Source: Agelas oroides (Eukaryota > Porifera > Demospongiae > Agelasida > Agelasidae). Taken from it: a stretch of DNA of 64,000 nt. Below, piece by piece: positions 1-11,126 of this stretch. Position numbers and translations under genes: made by a program. Numbering within the stretch: position 1 is the stretch's first letter; the number at the start of each line of letters is the position of its first letter. The notes under the pieces are model-generated. The model was not told where the DNA came from. It was given only the letters and a program-made list of their open reading frames with translations, and made no database searches. Where the stretch lies: contig OX422192.1 in NCBI GenBank assembly GCA_949130485.1, forward strand, positions 3,480,085-3,544,084, given 5' to 3'.

Positions 1-480
1 TCCCATTTCGTCTAACCTTGTTTCGTCCAATGATGTGACTAGTTGATTTTTTCCTTACATTTGTCTGGTAATAGCATATATAGAACCATATAATTCTTTG
101 AAGTCCCTTGGGGGGATGGCATAACAAAGTCAAGGAGATCGCTGGGAAGAGTCACCTCAACGTTTTTGAGATGGTTGAGCTATTCAAGCTTGAATAAGCT
201 TCGACTGAACTCGGCTTAAGGCAGTTGATGGCTGGAGAAGGATTAAAGAGTGTTTCACCCAAACAAAGAACCAAAGAAAGAAGATTAAGAAGAAATTTGA
301 CAATGGAGACTACACACTAGCAAATTATCTTAGTGCTTTAAGATTTTGGGTAGGATTTTAGATTTTTATTTCCAACACCAACATATATTTTTGAATCCTG
401 TGACACTATAATAGAAATTGTCAATCAATGTTAACCTCCATAATTTGCATGGTAGACGAAACAAGATTAGACGAAATGGG
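1..480. mobile_element. Foldback element with ~27-bp terminal inverted repeats, at window edge
   Basis: The first bases (TCCCATTTCGTCTAA, then a second TTTCGTC) reappear as the reverse complement at about 454-480 with one mismatch, giving inverted repeats around about 420 bp of AT-rich DNA with no convincing coding content. The TAGACGAAATGGGA motif inside the repeat continues as short direct repeats to about 525. The pattern fits a non-autonomous DNA transposon or foldback element. The left end is at or beyond the window edge, so no target duplication can be examined. Confidence 0.55.
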
Positions 481-525
481 AGTAGACGAAATGAGAGTAG
501 ACGAAATGGGATTAGACGAACTGGG
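454..525 (+). repeat. Short tandem repeat, TAGACGAAATGGGA-like units
   Basis: About five imperfect 14-16-bp units containing AGACGAAA or AGACGAACT. The first overlaps the right inverted repeat of the adjacent foldback element, so the array probably grew from that terminus. Confidence 0.7.
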
Positions 526-893
526 ACCAACCCAAACCAATGGTACTGATGATTTCACTTGGTGTATTTTGCGCCAAAATGTCTGGACCACTCCTGTTTA
601 GAAACTATTCTTGGTGATATTGTACATTCCCCCATAGAAAAGATTTGTGATAGTTTTAAGTGACTTCTAACAATGAAATGTAGCAAGCACCAGTGAAATT
701 GACCATTGATAGAGTAATAAAATAGCTGGACAACTTTCATGGATATCTGTTGAAAGTATGTTTATATATAATCTCCCATATAAAATCAAAAATCCCACAT
801 TTTGGCACATAAACTTCTGTTGCCTATGCATATTGTTACATACATGCATAAAACAGCCAGTGCAAGACAAGTTATCGAAGGAAAGTGATCACA

Positions 894-985
894 TGTAGTG
901 ATGGAACCCCCCAAAAGCATGCACCTTATATATAAGTAGGAATGACACGATATTTTACACCACCCCTACATTTTGTGCCATGCAT
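894..985 (+). repeat. Diverged copy of a CACATGTAGGGATG-type repeat
   Basis: This segment begins CACATGTAGTGATG and ends CCCCTACATTTTGTGCCA. The same order of blocks occurs in the arms at 45294-45421 and, inverted, at 46603-46732. It is an older, diverged member of that family. The internal ATGTAG...CTACAT pairing suggests a small foldback element. Confidence 0.45.
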
Positions 986-1139
986 TTTTTACAAATGTAC
1001 CCAGGCTGAGCTTGTTATGTAATCTTGTAGCTAGTTGATATACTTGTTCCTGGGCGACTCCCATATTTCTTCTCGCAGCCGCAGAAAAACATCGGGAGAT
1101 AAAATCTGGGCTGTGAGATAAAATCTGCTGGAAATGAGG

Positions 1140-1301
1140 TTTATTTAGCTAAAGAAAACCAGAGAGGAAGTTTCCCAGACCATCATACAACCATGATCTT
1201 GCAGATATAGAAACCACTGAACATCTGTAAGAGAATCATCACATGTACAGCAACATCATATTTTTAAAGTGTAGTTGTAGTGACTCCCACACAGGATGTG
1301 T
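1140..1301 (+). repeat. Fragment of the CACTGCAAAAAC-type TIR element family
   Basis: The stretch with CCAGAGAGGAAG, CATACAACCATGATCTTGCA, CTGAACATCTGTAAGAGA and AGTTGTAGTGACTCCC matches, in the same order, the interior of the element at 4445-4904. Its continuation (GTATGATTTGGGCTCAGG) reappears at about 2799 beyond the gypsy fragment, so the gypsy sequence appears to have inserted into this copy. Confidence 0.6.
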
Positions 1302-1600
1302 AGTATCTTGAACAATGTAATATCTTAGCCACAACTGATTCAAGTCTAGGTACACTCAACAATACACACACTGCTGTGTTACAATAAAAACATCTTACTT
1401 AACTAGAGGCTACATAGCAACCAGGCTAGAATTACAAGTAAACAGGAAAACATGAACCTTATCACTCTAGCAAGATACAATGATAATTAGTGCTAACTAG
1501 CCTACCAGACGATTTACATAACACATTAACAATGTCCCAAACTAAGAAGATACAGTAACTAAAAATAGGTACAGTTCAGAGATCAGGCTATCACACTTCC
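1302..1600 (-). mobile_element. Probable LTR of a Ty3/gypsy retrotransposon
   Basis: Reading the minus strand after the integrase stop, a purine-rich tract (AAGAGGGGGGAAG) is followed at once by TGTGATAGCC, as expected for a polypurine tract and the TG start of a 3' LTR. About 300 bp later the sequence ends near ATACTACACA, where resemblance to the host repeat resumes. Seen: the purine tract, the TG...CA-type ends and the position directly after pol. Inferred: LTR identity. A second LTR was not found, so the far boundary is approximate. Confidence 0.5.
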
Positions 1601-1616
1601 CCCCTCTTAGCAAAAG

Positions 1617-2797
1617 CTACATGTATCGGTCGGGAGGATGTGCAACTCGAGTCGAACGGCGTAGTGGTACAGCTGCAGAGCCTGTTGTCTCAGTTACAGA
1701 GGAATGGTCAGAGCAGGCAATTGCTGTAGGAAGACAATCATCCTCAGTAGTAATCGGACTGGACAAGGATTGAGAGTGTTGCCTGCGAAGATTGTCAACA
1801 TGACGCGTAACAATCCTACCATCTTCTAGCTCAATATCATAAGTCAGCGGTCCCCGTATCTTAACAACTGTTCCGGGTAACCAAGTTGATCTCGAGGGTA
1901 GATCTTGAACATAAACAGCATCATCAATTTGAAACTGACGAACTGGAGTAGATTTGTCATGGTTAAACTTTTGCTTGGTTTGTTTCAAATGCACAGTGGT
2001 GCCCAATTGGGGTTTTAATAGATCCAAACGCGAACGCGGCTTGCGTTGCATTAGAAGCTCTGCTGGAGGGATTCCTGTAGTGGCGTGAGGTGTCATACGG
2101 TAACGAAACAAGAATTTGGATAACTGAGTGTCCAGATCCACGGTTGGTTCTTTCTTCAATGCCTGTTTAAATGTCTGGACTGCTCTTTCGGCTAGTCCGT
2201 TACCAGCTGGATGGTAGGGTGCGGTTGTGATATGACGAATACCGTTCTCTTTAAGGAAAGTCTTAAACTCAATACTCGTGAATGCTGGTCCATTATCAGA
2301 GACAAGAACCTCTGGCAATCCGTGTGTGGCGAATATACTTCGGAGTGCCTTTGTGGTGGCTGCAGATGTTGTGGATGGCACCACGACGACTTCGAGCCAC
2401 TTAGAATGCGCATCTATAACCACCAGAAACAACTTTCCGAGGAAGGGGCCTGCATGGTCAACATGGACTCGGGTCCATGGCCTTCCTGGCCACTCCCATG
2501 GATGCAAAGGAGCTACTGTAGGTGCTCCCCTGGTACGTTGACATTGGTCACATGACTTTACCCTCTCTTCCAGATCCTTATCAATGCTAGGCCACCAGAC
2601 GAATGATCTTGCGAGTTGTTTCATTCTGGTCATCCCTGGGTGACCTTCGTGCAACTCATCAATGACCTTGCTTCGACCTTGTGGTGGGACAATGACTCTA
2701 TTCCCCCACAAGAGACATCCGTCTTGCACACTGAGCTCGTCCTTCCTCCTTGCATAGGATTGCAACACATCATCTGTCGGAGGGTTGTCAATTGTGT
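1617..2797 (-). CDS. Ty3/gypsy-type integrase (3' end of pol), truncated
   Basis: The open frame encodes the C-terminal part of a retrotransposon Pol polyprotein. In order it has an HHCC zinc-binding domain (HEGHPGMTRM...CDQCQ), a DDE catalytic core with the three expected acidic positions (DHAGPF, SDNGPAF and the glutamate in NGLAERAVQTFK), and a basic C-terminal region resembling that of gypsy integrases. Protease, reverse transcriptase and RNase H are absent: host repeat sequence resumes just upstream of the frame, near 2797, so this is a 5'-truncated relic. The frame itself has no stops and seems fairly young. The downstream purine tract and LTR-like end (1302-1600) fit the family layout. 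The initiating codon is not meaningful because the piece is cut from a polyprotein. Confidence 0.9.
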
Positions 2798-3094
2798 AAG
2801 GTATGATTTGGGCTCAGGTACTACGTAACATCATAAGAATAGATCCCTCATTCAGAGGCTCGCGCTATGCGCTTGGCAATTATTGGCAATTATTGGCAGT
2901 CCTGGCCTGAGATTCTGAGCTCTGCGATCGCGTGTTTCGTCGCGTCACAGTGTTGCGTCCAAGCTAGTCCTGTCTGTAATGGCTCGTGGAGGCAACCTTG
3001 AGGTGAGCTAGTAGTATAATAAAAGCGATGACTCCCAAAAAGTATAGTGCCGTACTCTTCTTGCCTTACTTCAGTTGGAATGGGTCGACACTCA

Positions 3095-3160
3095 GCAGGA
3101 ATTGCACGAAATTGCGGATGTACCCAGCAGGAATTGCACGAAATTGCGGATGTACCCGGA
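3095..3160 (+). repeat. 33-bp tandem duplication
   Basis: The unit beginning CAGCAGGAATTGCACGAAAT occurs twice head-to-tail without change. No reading frame around it resembles a known protein. Confidence 0.8.
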
Positions 3161-3531
3161 GCAATTCGCGCCGGCAGTACTAAGAACCCCAAGCAACGGC
3201 TCCAAGATTACAGACAGGAAGGCTACTCCGGTACTATGTACTACACTAGAACAGATAACATGTACCGCGCAGAGACAAGGCTATTGCAGGGACACGAATT
3301 CAGGCATAACATGCATGATGTAAGCAACGCTTCAGAAGAACGAGGTTTCGTGTACGTGGTCAAAGGAAAGAGATTTTCTTAATTGAATGGTGATGATTTC
3401 TCCACCCAAGGGAATTTTCCATTACTGAGTGTTTAGCCACAAATCTATAGCTAAAACCTGTTTGACCATGCATTCGTGTAGACTTATCATTGTCATAGTT
3501 TTGGTATAGTTGTTATTGTGTTTGTCTTTCT

Positions 3532-3602
3532 ACCGTATAGCAGGTTTCTTTCGCATGAGAAAACTTGCGAAAACTTTCCGCAAAAGAAACCTGCTACACG
3601 GT
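3532..3602. mobile_element. Small palindromic MITE, TACCGTATAGC family
   Basis: Left end TACCGTATAGCAGGTTTCTT and right end (reverse complement) TACCGTGTAGCAGGTTTCTT face each other across about 30 bp. The same start motif opens larger inverted-repeat elements near 50759 and 52078. Confidence 0.65.
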
Positions 3603-4444
3603 ACACTACCTTATAACCAAACTATTACTTTACCTTGCTGTTTACCCTATGATATTATTTACAATTGTATACATACCAATTTGTAATGTCAGGAATTCTG
3701 GTTGCAGACTCTTTGGGCCTGTGCCTCCCCCTCCCCACACATCCCACACCTGCATGCCTTCCCCAACCATTGAAGTACTTACATTTTACAACTGACAATT
3801 TTCTGCAGGATATTCAAGATTCCAAGTGTATATGTGTTTTGTTCAACAATCTACTACTGTCACATTCAATCAACTGGAAGTCGACAAGTTGCCCACAGAT
3901 TTAGGCTCTCTTCTCCCAACTACATAGCCTGCCTAGGCATACTTTTGTTTAGGGAGATGTGGTTTGTTGATTGTTCATGCATGGGACCGGAATGAGGGTA
4001 ATATTTGCTACACATGTACAGTACTTGTTTTTGTGCATAGACTGGGGGCTCCCCAGGGAGTTACCCTGGGGAATTCCAGGACTCCACCAGCTAATTATTA
4101 ATGTGGGTATTGACAAGCAATTAAACTGTAACAATTGATCATCTTCAACTTACTCAGACTTGCAGCATTTACTATGCTGTGATGTGGTGCTCCTTGGATT
4201 CAAAAAAATCCATGCATGTGCTGCAACAAGGGCTGTGGTATATAGCCTTCCTACTTTTCACTAAATTGGTCTAAACTTGTTGACAGTGTTAAGTACTTGG
4301 ACATCACTGGACTAAGCATATAAACATTAGCCTCGAACCCAGGCTTTCTGTTCCAGATTTTGTCTCGCAGCTTTGGAGAAAAACTGAAAGCTCATTGGAC
4401 TGCTGTTCCGGCAGTTTTATAGATATGCAGATACAGACATCATT

Positions 4445-4904
4445 CACTGCAAAAACAAATTGGTTGTTTTAACCACAGAGTGGTTACTCTGGTTGCAGAC
4501 AAGCCAAAGAGACAGTGGTTATGTACTATATATTTTGCTGATTACATAAGACAACCGGAGAGGAAGCTTCCCAGACTATCTTACAACCAGCATCTTGCAG
4601 TTCTGAACATCTGTGGTTACACCTGCTTGTATGCAACAACAACCATGATCTTGCAATAGTAACCACTGAACATCTGTGAGGGAGTCACCATGCAGCTTTT
4701 GTCAAAAGCATCATCTTTTAAGTGTGGTTGTAGTGACTCCCTCACAGATGTTCTGTGTAAAGTAATGTATGATTTGGGCTCAGGTTGCTTATGCAATTAT
4801 ATCCTCTAGTACCAAAATAAGGTTCTCATAACCACTGTCTCCTCAGCTTGACTGCAACCAGGGTGACCACTCTGTGGTTAAAACAACCTATATTTTTTGC
4901 AGTG
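4445..4904. mobile_element. Non-autonomous DNA transposon with long CACTGCAAAAA inverted repeats
   Basis: The left end CACTGCAAAAACAAATTGGT continues through GTTTTAACCACAGAGTGGTT. The right end, reverse-complemented, gives CACTGCAAAAAATATAGGTT followed by the same GTTTTAACCACAGAGTGGT block and the later GACAGTGGTTATG segment. Arms are about 80 bp. The interior has no transposase-like frame. Related fragments occur at about 1140, 2799, 4923, 5219 and 10640. Confidence 0.7.
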
Positions 4905-5512
4905 TTCGTAAGCTCTACATTTACTGCAAAAACAAGATAGTTGTTTTAACTACAGAGTAGTTACCATGGTTGCAGACAAACTGGAGATACAGTGGTAATG
5001 AGAGGTTCACTTTTGGTATTGAAGAATTGCATAAGGCAACCCAAGGGGCAGCTGCCCAGTTCATCTTACTACCACAATACACTGACAACCCTCATAACAT
5101 CTGTGATTCCCTCCTTACTGCAACTTTGAAGTGATCGATTCTAGTTAACACACAAGTACAATCACATGCACTGCTGCGCCGAGGGTTTGGCACTTCAGTG
5201 CCTTTCATTGCTTAAGGTAACCAGAGAGGCAGCTGGCCAGTTCATCTTACAACCACAATACACTGACAACCCCCAGAACGTCTGTGAAGGAGCAGGGGCG
5301 GAGATATAGGGGGGGCAGAGGGGGCTTAGGCCCTCCCACTTTTCAGATTGGGGGGGGCTCAGCCCCCCCAATTTTTCTACTAGTTGTACAGAGAAATACA
5401 ATATCATCTCGTTTCCACACCCCACAGCTTAACATTTAGAACATGAGCCCCCCCACTTCTTGGTAGCTGTCTCCGCCTCTGAGGAGTCATTGGGCTATTC
5501 CATTTAATAAGC

Positions 5513-6240
5513 ATACACCCCCTGTGGATGAGCTTTAATTATGTTGAGGGGGGTGTATTGTCAGAATTGTGATTAGTGTCAAGGGGGGTAAAAGTGGTTA
5601 ATCTTAATTACATACAGGGGGGGTATTGTCAGAAGTGTGATTAGTGTCTGGGGGGCCAGTGCTGTCAGAATTATGGATTTGTGTCAAGGGGGGGTAGAAG
5701 TGGATGAGCTTTAATTATGTCAAGGGGGGTGTATTGTCAGAATTGTGATTTGTGTCAAGGGGGGTAGAAGTGGTTAATCTTAATTATGTATGGGGGGGGG
5801 GGGGATATTTGGGTCAAAGGGGGTAAACTTTAAGTAGGATTATGTCTGGGAGCCAGTGTTGTCAGAATTATGATTAGTGTCAAGGGGGTACAAGTGATTC
5901 AAGCTTAATTATGTACAGGGGGTGTATCATATCAGAATTATGATTTGTGTCAAGGGGGGTTGAAGTGGATAAACTTCAACTAGAATTACGTCCAGGGGGG
6001 TGTATTGCCGGAGGTATGATTAGTGTTAAGGGGGGTACAAGTGGTTCAGAGGTAGCCTCGTTCCCATGCCTCCCCCGTTTTCTGTTCTTTGGTTTGCGTT
6101 CAGTATAATATATTGAACGCAAACCGAAGAACAAAAAACGGGGGAGGCCTGGGAATGAGGCTAGTTCAGGGGGTGTGTTGCCAGAATTGTGACTTGCGTC
6201 AAGGGGGATAAATTCTTTAAGTATAATTATGTCCATGGGG
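5513..6240 (+). repeat. Degenerate G-rich tandem array
   Basis: About ten imperfect units of the form GGGGGTGTATTGTCAGAATT, then GTGATTAGTGTCAAGGGGGG and a short AT-rich spacer ending TTAATTATGT. A MULE-like MITE at 6053-6163 interrupts it. All G runs lie on the plus strand. Confidence 0.8.
6053..6163. mobile_element. Palindromic MITE with 9-bp target duplication (MULE-like)
   Basis: TAGCCTCGTTCCCATGCCTC at the left and its near-perfect inverse at the right form a hairpin covering almost the whole 111 bp. The flanks are GTTCAGAGG (6044-6052) and GTTCAGGGG (6164-6172), a 9-bp duplication with one change. A 465-bp relative sits at 54603-55067. Nine-base duplications are typical of Mutator-like elements. 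Confidence 0.75.
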
Positions 6241-6359
6241 TTGTAATACAACTCCGCAGACATCCTGCACAGCTAAAGCCTTTCAGCAACTGTTGGTTAA
6301 CTCTTGTGAGCAGGCGTTGTGGAACTTACATAAAATTACTCAATTTCATAAAAAAATCT

Positions 6360-6440
6360 ATAGCTAAATCATATATAACCAAGTAGCTAGTTTCTATTTC
6401 TGAAAAAAGTAGAAAATAGCTACTTGGTTATACATGATGC
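6360..6440. repeat. Short hairpin
   Basis: ATAACCAAGTAGCTAGTTTC and, after an A-rich loop, the reverse-complementary AAAATAGCTACTTGGTTAT form an imperfect hairpin between the G-rich array and the following unit copies. Confidence 0.55.
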
Positions 6441-6444
6441 CTTA

Positions 6445-6640
6445 ATTCTGTTAATTGTGTCAGGGGGTAGCTACTACATCTCACTTGATTTGCTGTCCAG
6501 GGGGTTGGAAAAGCTGTTAATTATGTCAGGGGGTACTATATCCCATTTGATTGGCTATCCAAGGGGGTAGGTATGCCTTTAATTGTATCAGGGGGGCTCT
6601 AAGTCCCATTTGATTGGCTGTCCAGGGGGGGGGGGGGGGG
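6445..6640 (+). repeat. Three copies of the 63-bp G-rich unit
   Basis: Units containing GTCAGGGGG, CCCATTTGATTGGCTGTCC and AGGGGG are the same repeat that forms the array at 9420-10085, in the same orientation. The repeat therefore borders both sides of the 2.8-kb interior of the large TIR element. The stretch ends in a run of about 15 G. Confidence 0.8.
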
Positions 6641-8490
6641 TGACGAGCACAAAGCGCGAGACACACACTCAGTTTATAACATCGAGTGCAGTATCTTACA
6701 TTGCACGGAAATTAGTGTAAATATGTATTTCAAATAATGGACAAAACTGTGTTGCCAACAACCGAGCGGTGCTTTACAGTAGAGTATTTTAACACTACCT
6801 GTGCATATTGCACATTAGGTGTATGGAACTTAACACTATGCACACTCCAAGTACAGAATAAAGCTTGAAGACTTGTAATTGTAATCTTTGCTTAGTGAAC
6901 ACAAGTACAGTTGTGAAGAGCAGCTGTGTTACTGTACAGTAACTTGTAATAACAACAACGATCAATAAGAGTAATTTGATTACACAGCATGCATGTTAGC
7001 CACACCAGTAGAGTTATGTTTTCTGTGCTCTGGGATCATAAATCTCTAACTATAACGAATCTACAACTTCCTATGAGTTCATTACTTACCTGATACTACA
7101 GAAACAAGAAAGAAGTGGAAAAATTTTATATTCACTGTTTTTGGTCATTTAGGTAGCCAATGTCAATATAATATTATACTGCACCAACAGTATAAGAACT
7201 GTAACAGCTTCGGCACTCTACACCTACAGCACAAAGCTCATTGAGTATTCATTGCACTTCATGCAAAACAACATGGCCTGTAATAGGCTTGCTCACATTA
7301 TTTCATGTGCCAGTTGTTGTCATCACATGCATTACAGAGACAACAGTAATTTTTTGCAATCCCTAACCCATTACACCTACATCTACTACTGCTGTCTCAT
7401 TCTAATTTTTTGGGATGATTTTTGATTTTGCTGCTTGCATTTACTGCAATGAGGGGGTAAAGTTGCCACTTGCCACATAGAGATTGCTAGCGCCTAAGCA
7501 TGTATTGTGGATAGTGATAATTGAAGCCACTTAGATAAGTAAACCGACTGGTCTATATATGGCATGTGGGAGGCAAGCCTACACGCTAACAAGCACAAAT
7601 CTAATTTAGTAGTAGTTCATGGGTTATGTACCTGTAGCACTGTACAAGATTTGACTGATACTTGGCATATCTGCTTGCACAAAAGGGTCATGTACATGTA
7701 CTCTGGAGTGACTGGTAGCTAGATATACAAAAGCATGCTACAGAGCTGTTAGATGTCATCAAGAATATCTGTTTTATAAACATGCACCTAGTGGCTATAA
7801 GTTAAGTGTAGATAATATAGCCCTACTTGCATAAGTTACTTGTCTATGCAGTAGGTATCATCATGGATAACATGTACAGAGCAGGGTGGGATTGGCAATG
7901 GATCTTTATGCCATCATTGATAGCGCAAGCCTCAGAACAAGGATGTACCAACATCATCCACATGGAAAGTCTTCTTGCAATTAGTGGATCCTTTGAGTGG
8001 TCTAGCATACACCTGGCTATACATACATTTTGTGCAGGCCCAACCAACAGATATACACCACGCTTCTGTACGATGTATGTAGCCATTCTTATGTACTCTT
8101 TCTATAGCTACTAGAGGTCATGACCCTATACCATGCATGTATAGGATTGTAGCAAAAGGCTACATCTCAGTCATGTGCTACATTTCCAAGGGGCTACTTG
8201 CAGTCTTACAAGTCTTGCAAGATTTTAGATTCAGATTTACAATATCAAAAGACCAAAATACAATTGTGTGTATGCTAATAACACCAAGGACAAATCAGGT
8301 CAAGTTATTGTATGGTAATTTTAATCTGAGGACAAGGGTTGCTGCACAACTCCAATGGCTACCATGTTATAGTTAAGCATTGTGTACTTCACTTATCATA
8401 GGTTCTTATTGCCTTTTTTATACAGCTGTAAGTTTTTGATTTCTTTTCTGTGTACATGTAGCGAAACAATGATTTTACTGATTGTAAAAA
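6641..8490 (+). other. Interior of the large TIR element, no gene seen
   Basis: AT-rich DNA with only short reading frames. None shows a transposase catalytic motif, zinc finger or other recognised domain. Nothing else is supportable here. Confidence 0.6.
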
Positions 8491-8663
8491 ATATTGCATG
8501 GTAGCTTAGGATTTAGGATCACCAAGTCCAAGGGCAAAGCTGAGAACAAGTTTGCAAGCTATGTGGCTATATACAAGGATTGGTCTTTGTCGTTATTCAT
8601 ACAAGATAGTTTACACTGTAAACAAGGTGGTTTGTATGAAACATCATTCCTACCTCCACACAG

Positions 8664-8900
8664 GCTGTTCCCCACCTGTTACCATAGAAACAAGAACATC
8701 ATTCCTACCCTCTACACATGCTGTTCCCCACCTGTTACCATAGAAACAAGAACATCATTCCTATCCTGTTCCCACCTTTTAACCATAGAAACAAGAACAT
8801 CATTTCTATCCTCTATTCAGGCTGTTCCCCACCTGTTACTATAGAAAAAGAAAACATCATTTCGATCCTCTACTCAGGCTGTTCCCCACCTGTTGCTTGG
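8664..8900 (+). repeat. ~57-bp tandem repeat, five copies
   Basis: Units beginning CTGTTCCCCACCTGTTACCA recur at 8664, 8721, 8766, 8822 and 8879 (spacing 57, 45, 56, 57), each followed by TAGAAACAAGAACATCATT. The short frames across it simply translate the repeat. Confidence 0.85.
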
Positions 8901-9419
8901 AAACAAGGGTAAAGCTGGGAAGATCTTAGCAATGCACTGGTTATTACCAAGGATACAAGGGTTAGTAGGATACACAGTGCACTTACAGCTTGGTAGCCAT
9001 GCATGGGGTTTATATGTAGTTTACTATAACCAATCTTTCTTTTTTTCGATGGAAGTTAAAGGGATACAAGATAGCATAGCTAATGAAAAGCACCCCAGTT
9101 ACAAAATCATAAACAAACAAGATGACAAAGAAGCTAATATTGAAGTTAAACTTACAAAAGTGTGGATATAAAAGCATTTTTTAAACTAGCAGCATTGCGT
9201 ACTTCACCTATTTGTCCTCCTTGAACTTGGGCAGTTACTGAACACAAATTCAATATTATATACAAAGTTTGTAAACTGTAAAAAGTATGTGTCATTATTC
9301 TGTGGCCTAGTTGATGCTAAAGCTTCTGTATATGTTCGGCATAGGTAGTCTTGAGTCACCAGTCAACTAGTGACACTAAATATTTCAGGGATACACAGTG
9401 CATTGTTTGTGCATTTGAT

Positions 9420-10085
9420 TGTGTCAGGGAGACATTACTGATCGGCTGTCCAGGGGGGTGGTCATACAGTTAATCATGTCAGGGGGCACAACATCCCATC
9501 TGATCAGCTGTCCAGGGGGGTGGACATACAGTTAATTGTGTCAGGGGAGCATTACAACCCATTTGATTGGGGTGGACATGCAGTTAATTGTGTCAGGGGA
9601 GCATTACAACCCATTTGATTAGCTGTCCAGGGGGGTGGACATGCAGTTAATTGTGTCAGGGGGGCATTACAACCCATTTGATTAGCTGTCCAGGGGGGTG
9701 GACATGCAGTTAATTGTGTCAGGGGGGGCATTACAACCCATTTGATTAGCTGTCCAGGGGGGTGGACATGCAGTTAATTGTGTCAGGGGGGGGCATTACA
9801 ACCCATTTGATTGGCTGTCCAGGGGGGTGGACATGCAGTTAATTGTGTCAGGGGGGCATTACAACCCATTTGATTAGCTGTCCAGGGGGGTGGACATGCA
9901 GTTAATTGTGTCAGGGGGGGGCATTACAACCCATTTGATTGGCTGTCCAGGGGGGTGGACATGCAGTTAATTGTGTCAGGGGGGCATTACAACCCATTTG
10001 ATTAGCTGTCCAGGGGGGTGGACATGCAGTTAATTGTGTCAGGGGGGCATTACAACCCATTTGATTAGCTGTCCAGGGGGGGTAT
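9420..10085 (+). repeat. 63-bp minisatellite with GGGGGG boxes, about ten copies
   Basis: The unit contains GTCAGGGGGGCATTACAACC, CATTTGATTAGCTGTCCAGG, then GGGGTGGACATGCAGTTAATT. Copies are highly uniform, differing mainly in G-run length and a TTAGC/TTGGC change. The array lies just inside the right terminal inverted repeat of the 5492-10167 element. Confidence 0.9.
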
Positions 10086-10722
10086 TGGCTACTAATTATG
10101 TCTAGGGGGCCATATTACCCAAACTGTCCATCCACAGGGGGTGTATGCTTATTAAATGGAATAGCCCATTACAAATGCACTGTCTCGTGAACAATAGTAT
10201 CATGACGTTTGCTCTCGAGTTGATATGGCATGCCTTTCGATATCAATTCATTCGTAGCATCCAAAACCGTAACGATAAATTACAGGTACAGCAGCTTTAC
10301 ACTGCGGGCATACCTTTGTTCGCAATGAACGTCTCTCCCAAGAACAAAATGGCCGCTAGCCACGTGGTCCAGATTCACACGCATGCGCGTTTTCCGCGGA
10401 GTAAAAAAATGGCCGACTTAGCATGTAGCCGTACCAACAGGAAACGCCCTAGCTTCGCAACAAAGCATTTTCAGAGAAAATCGCTTAAAATTTTCGACCT
10501 TCATCCGCCACTGAGAAGGTTAGTATCGTTTGTGGCACGAATAATCACGTGTAAAGTGAGATGTTGAGTAACAGACACACAGACCAAGTACTGTAACCCT
10601 CGCTGCGCATGCGCGCCGAGGGTTAATTAGTCTTCCATACCTTCCAATAACCACTGTCTCTCCAGCTTCCCATGGTAACCACGCTGTAGTTAAAACAACC
10701 AATTGGTTTTTGCAGTGTTGCT

Positions 10723-11126
10723 ATCGTAAGGCCTCACTTGGAATATGCAAGCCAGGTTTGGGATCTGTATCTACTGAAGGACCAACAAACTCTTGAAAAC
10801 ATTCAAAGATTTGCTTGTAGAATGTGCTTGAAATGGTGGGATTTAAGCTTAGCCTATCGAACTATGCTTGGGGCTCTCAGTATTGCTGCTTTGACTGCAC
10901 ATAGAAAACAACTCAAATTGTGTACCTTCTTCAGCTATATGTGAATCAATTGTCTATTGCCCCTGTTGCTAATCTTATTCACAGAGTACTACCTTTCAAT
11001 CTAGACACATACATGATCTCTCCTTTGTTTGTCCAACCGCTTGCACCAATCAATATACGTATTCTTCTTACCCCCATACAATTTGTTTGTGGAACAAATC
11101 ACCTGATTCTGTAGTTAATTAGCTCC
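10723..11126 (+). pseudogene. LINE reverse transcriptase C-terminal remnant
   Basis: The frame from about 10729 reads VRPHLEYASQVWDLYLLKD, then QTLENIQRFACRMCLKWWD, matching the end of CR1/Jockey-type reverse transcriptases (thumb region after the catalytic palm). It stops at about 10941. A shifted frame further on gives YPHTICLWNKSPDSVVN followed by a stop, the typical C-terminal end of the same ORF2 family, so at least one frameshift separates the two parts. The 5' side is cut at the end of the neighbouring TIR element, and the catalytic part is absent. Confidence 0.75.

Larger units (their letters stand above)
5492..10167. mobile_element. 4.7-kb element with perfect 39-bp terminal inverted repeats
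   Basis: The left end begins GGGCTATTCCATTTAATAAG and runs 39 bp through CACCCCCTGTGGATG; the last 39 bp at 10129-10167 are its exact reverse complement. ATT flanks both ends (5489-5491 and 10168-10170), compatible with a 3-bp target duplication. Inside are a degenerate G-rich array (5513-6240), three copies of a related unit (6445-6640), about 2.8 kb of AT-rich DNA with only short unconvincing frames, and a clean 63-bp-unit array (9420-10085). No transposase is recognisable, so it is either non-autonomous or of an unfamiliar type. Confidence 0.7.
4923..10717. mobile_element. Outer CACTGCAAAAA-family element carrying a nested 4.7-kb insertion
   Basis: A left terminus (ACTGCAAAAACAAGATAG, then TTGTTTTAACTACAGAG) stands at 4923. 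A matching inverted terminus lies at about 10640-10717 (AACCACTGTCTCTCCAGC ... GTAGTTAAAACAACC ... TTTTTGCAGTG). No other terminus of this kind lies between, and the 5492-10167 element sits inside. The simplest reading is one member of the 4445-4904 family split by a large later insertion. This is an inference from end matching. Confidence 0.45.

Noticed and set aside
2890-3382. Overlapping frames of about 80-110 codons on both strands
   Set aside because: No recognisable domain. The internal peptide repeat comes from a 33-bp tandem duplication.
8494-8912. Overlapping frames repeating TIETRTSF-type peptides
   Set aside because: They are translations of the 57-bp tandem repeat in several frames. 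No start context or domain supports a gene.
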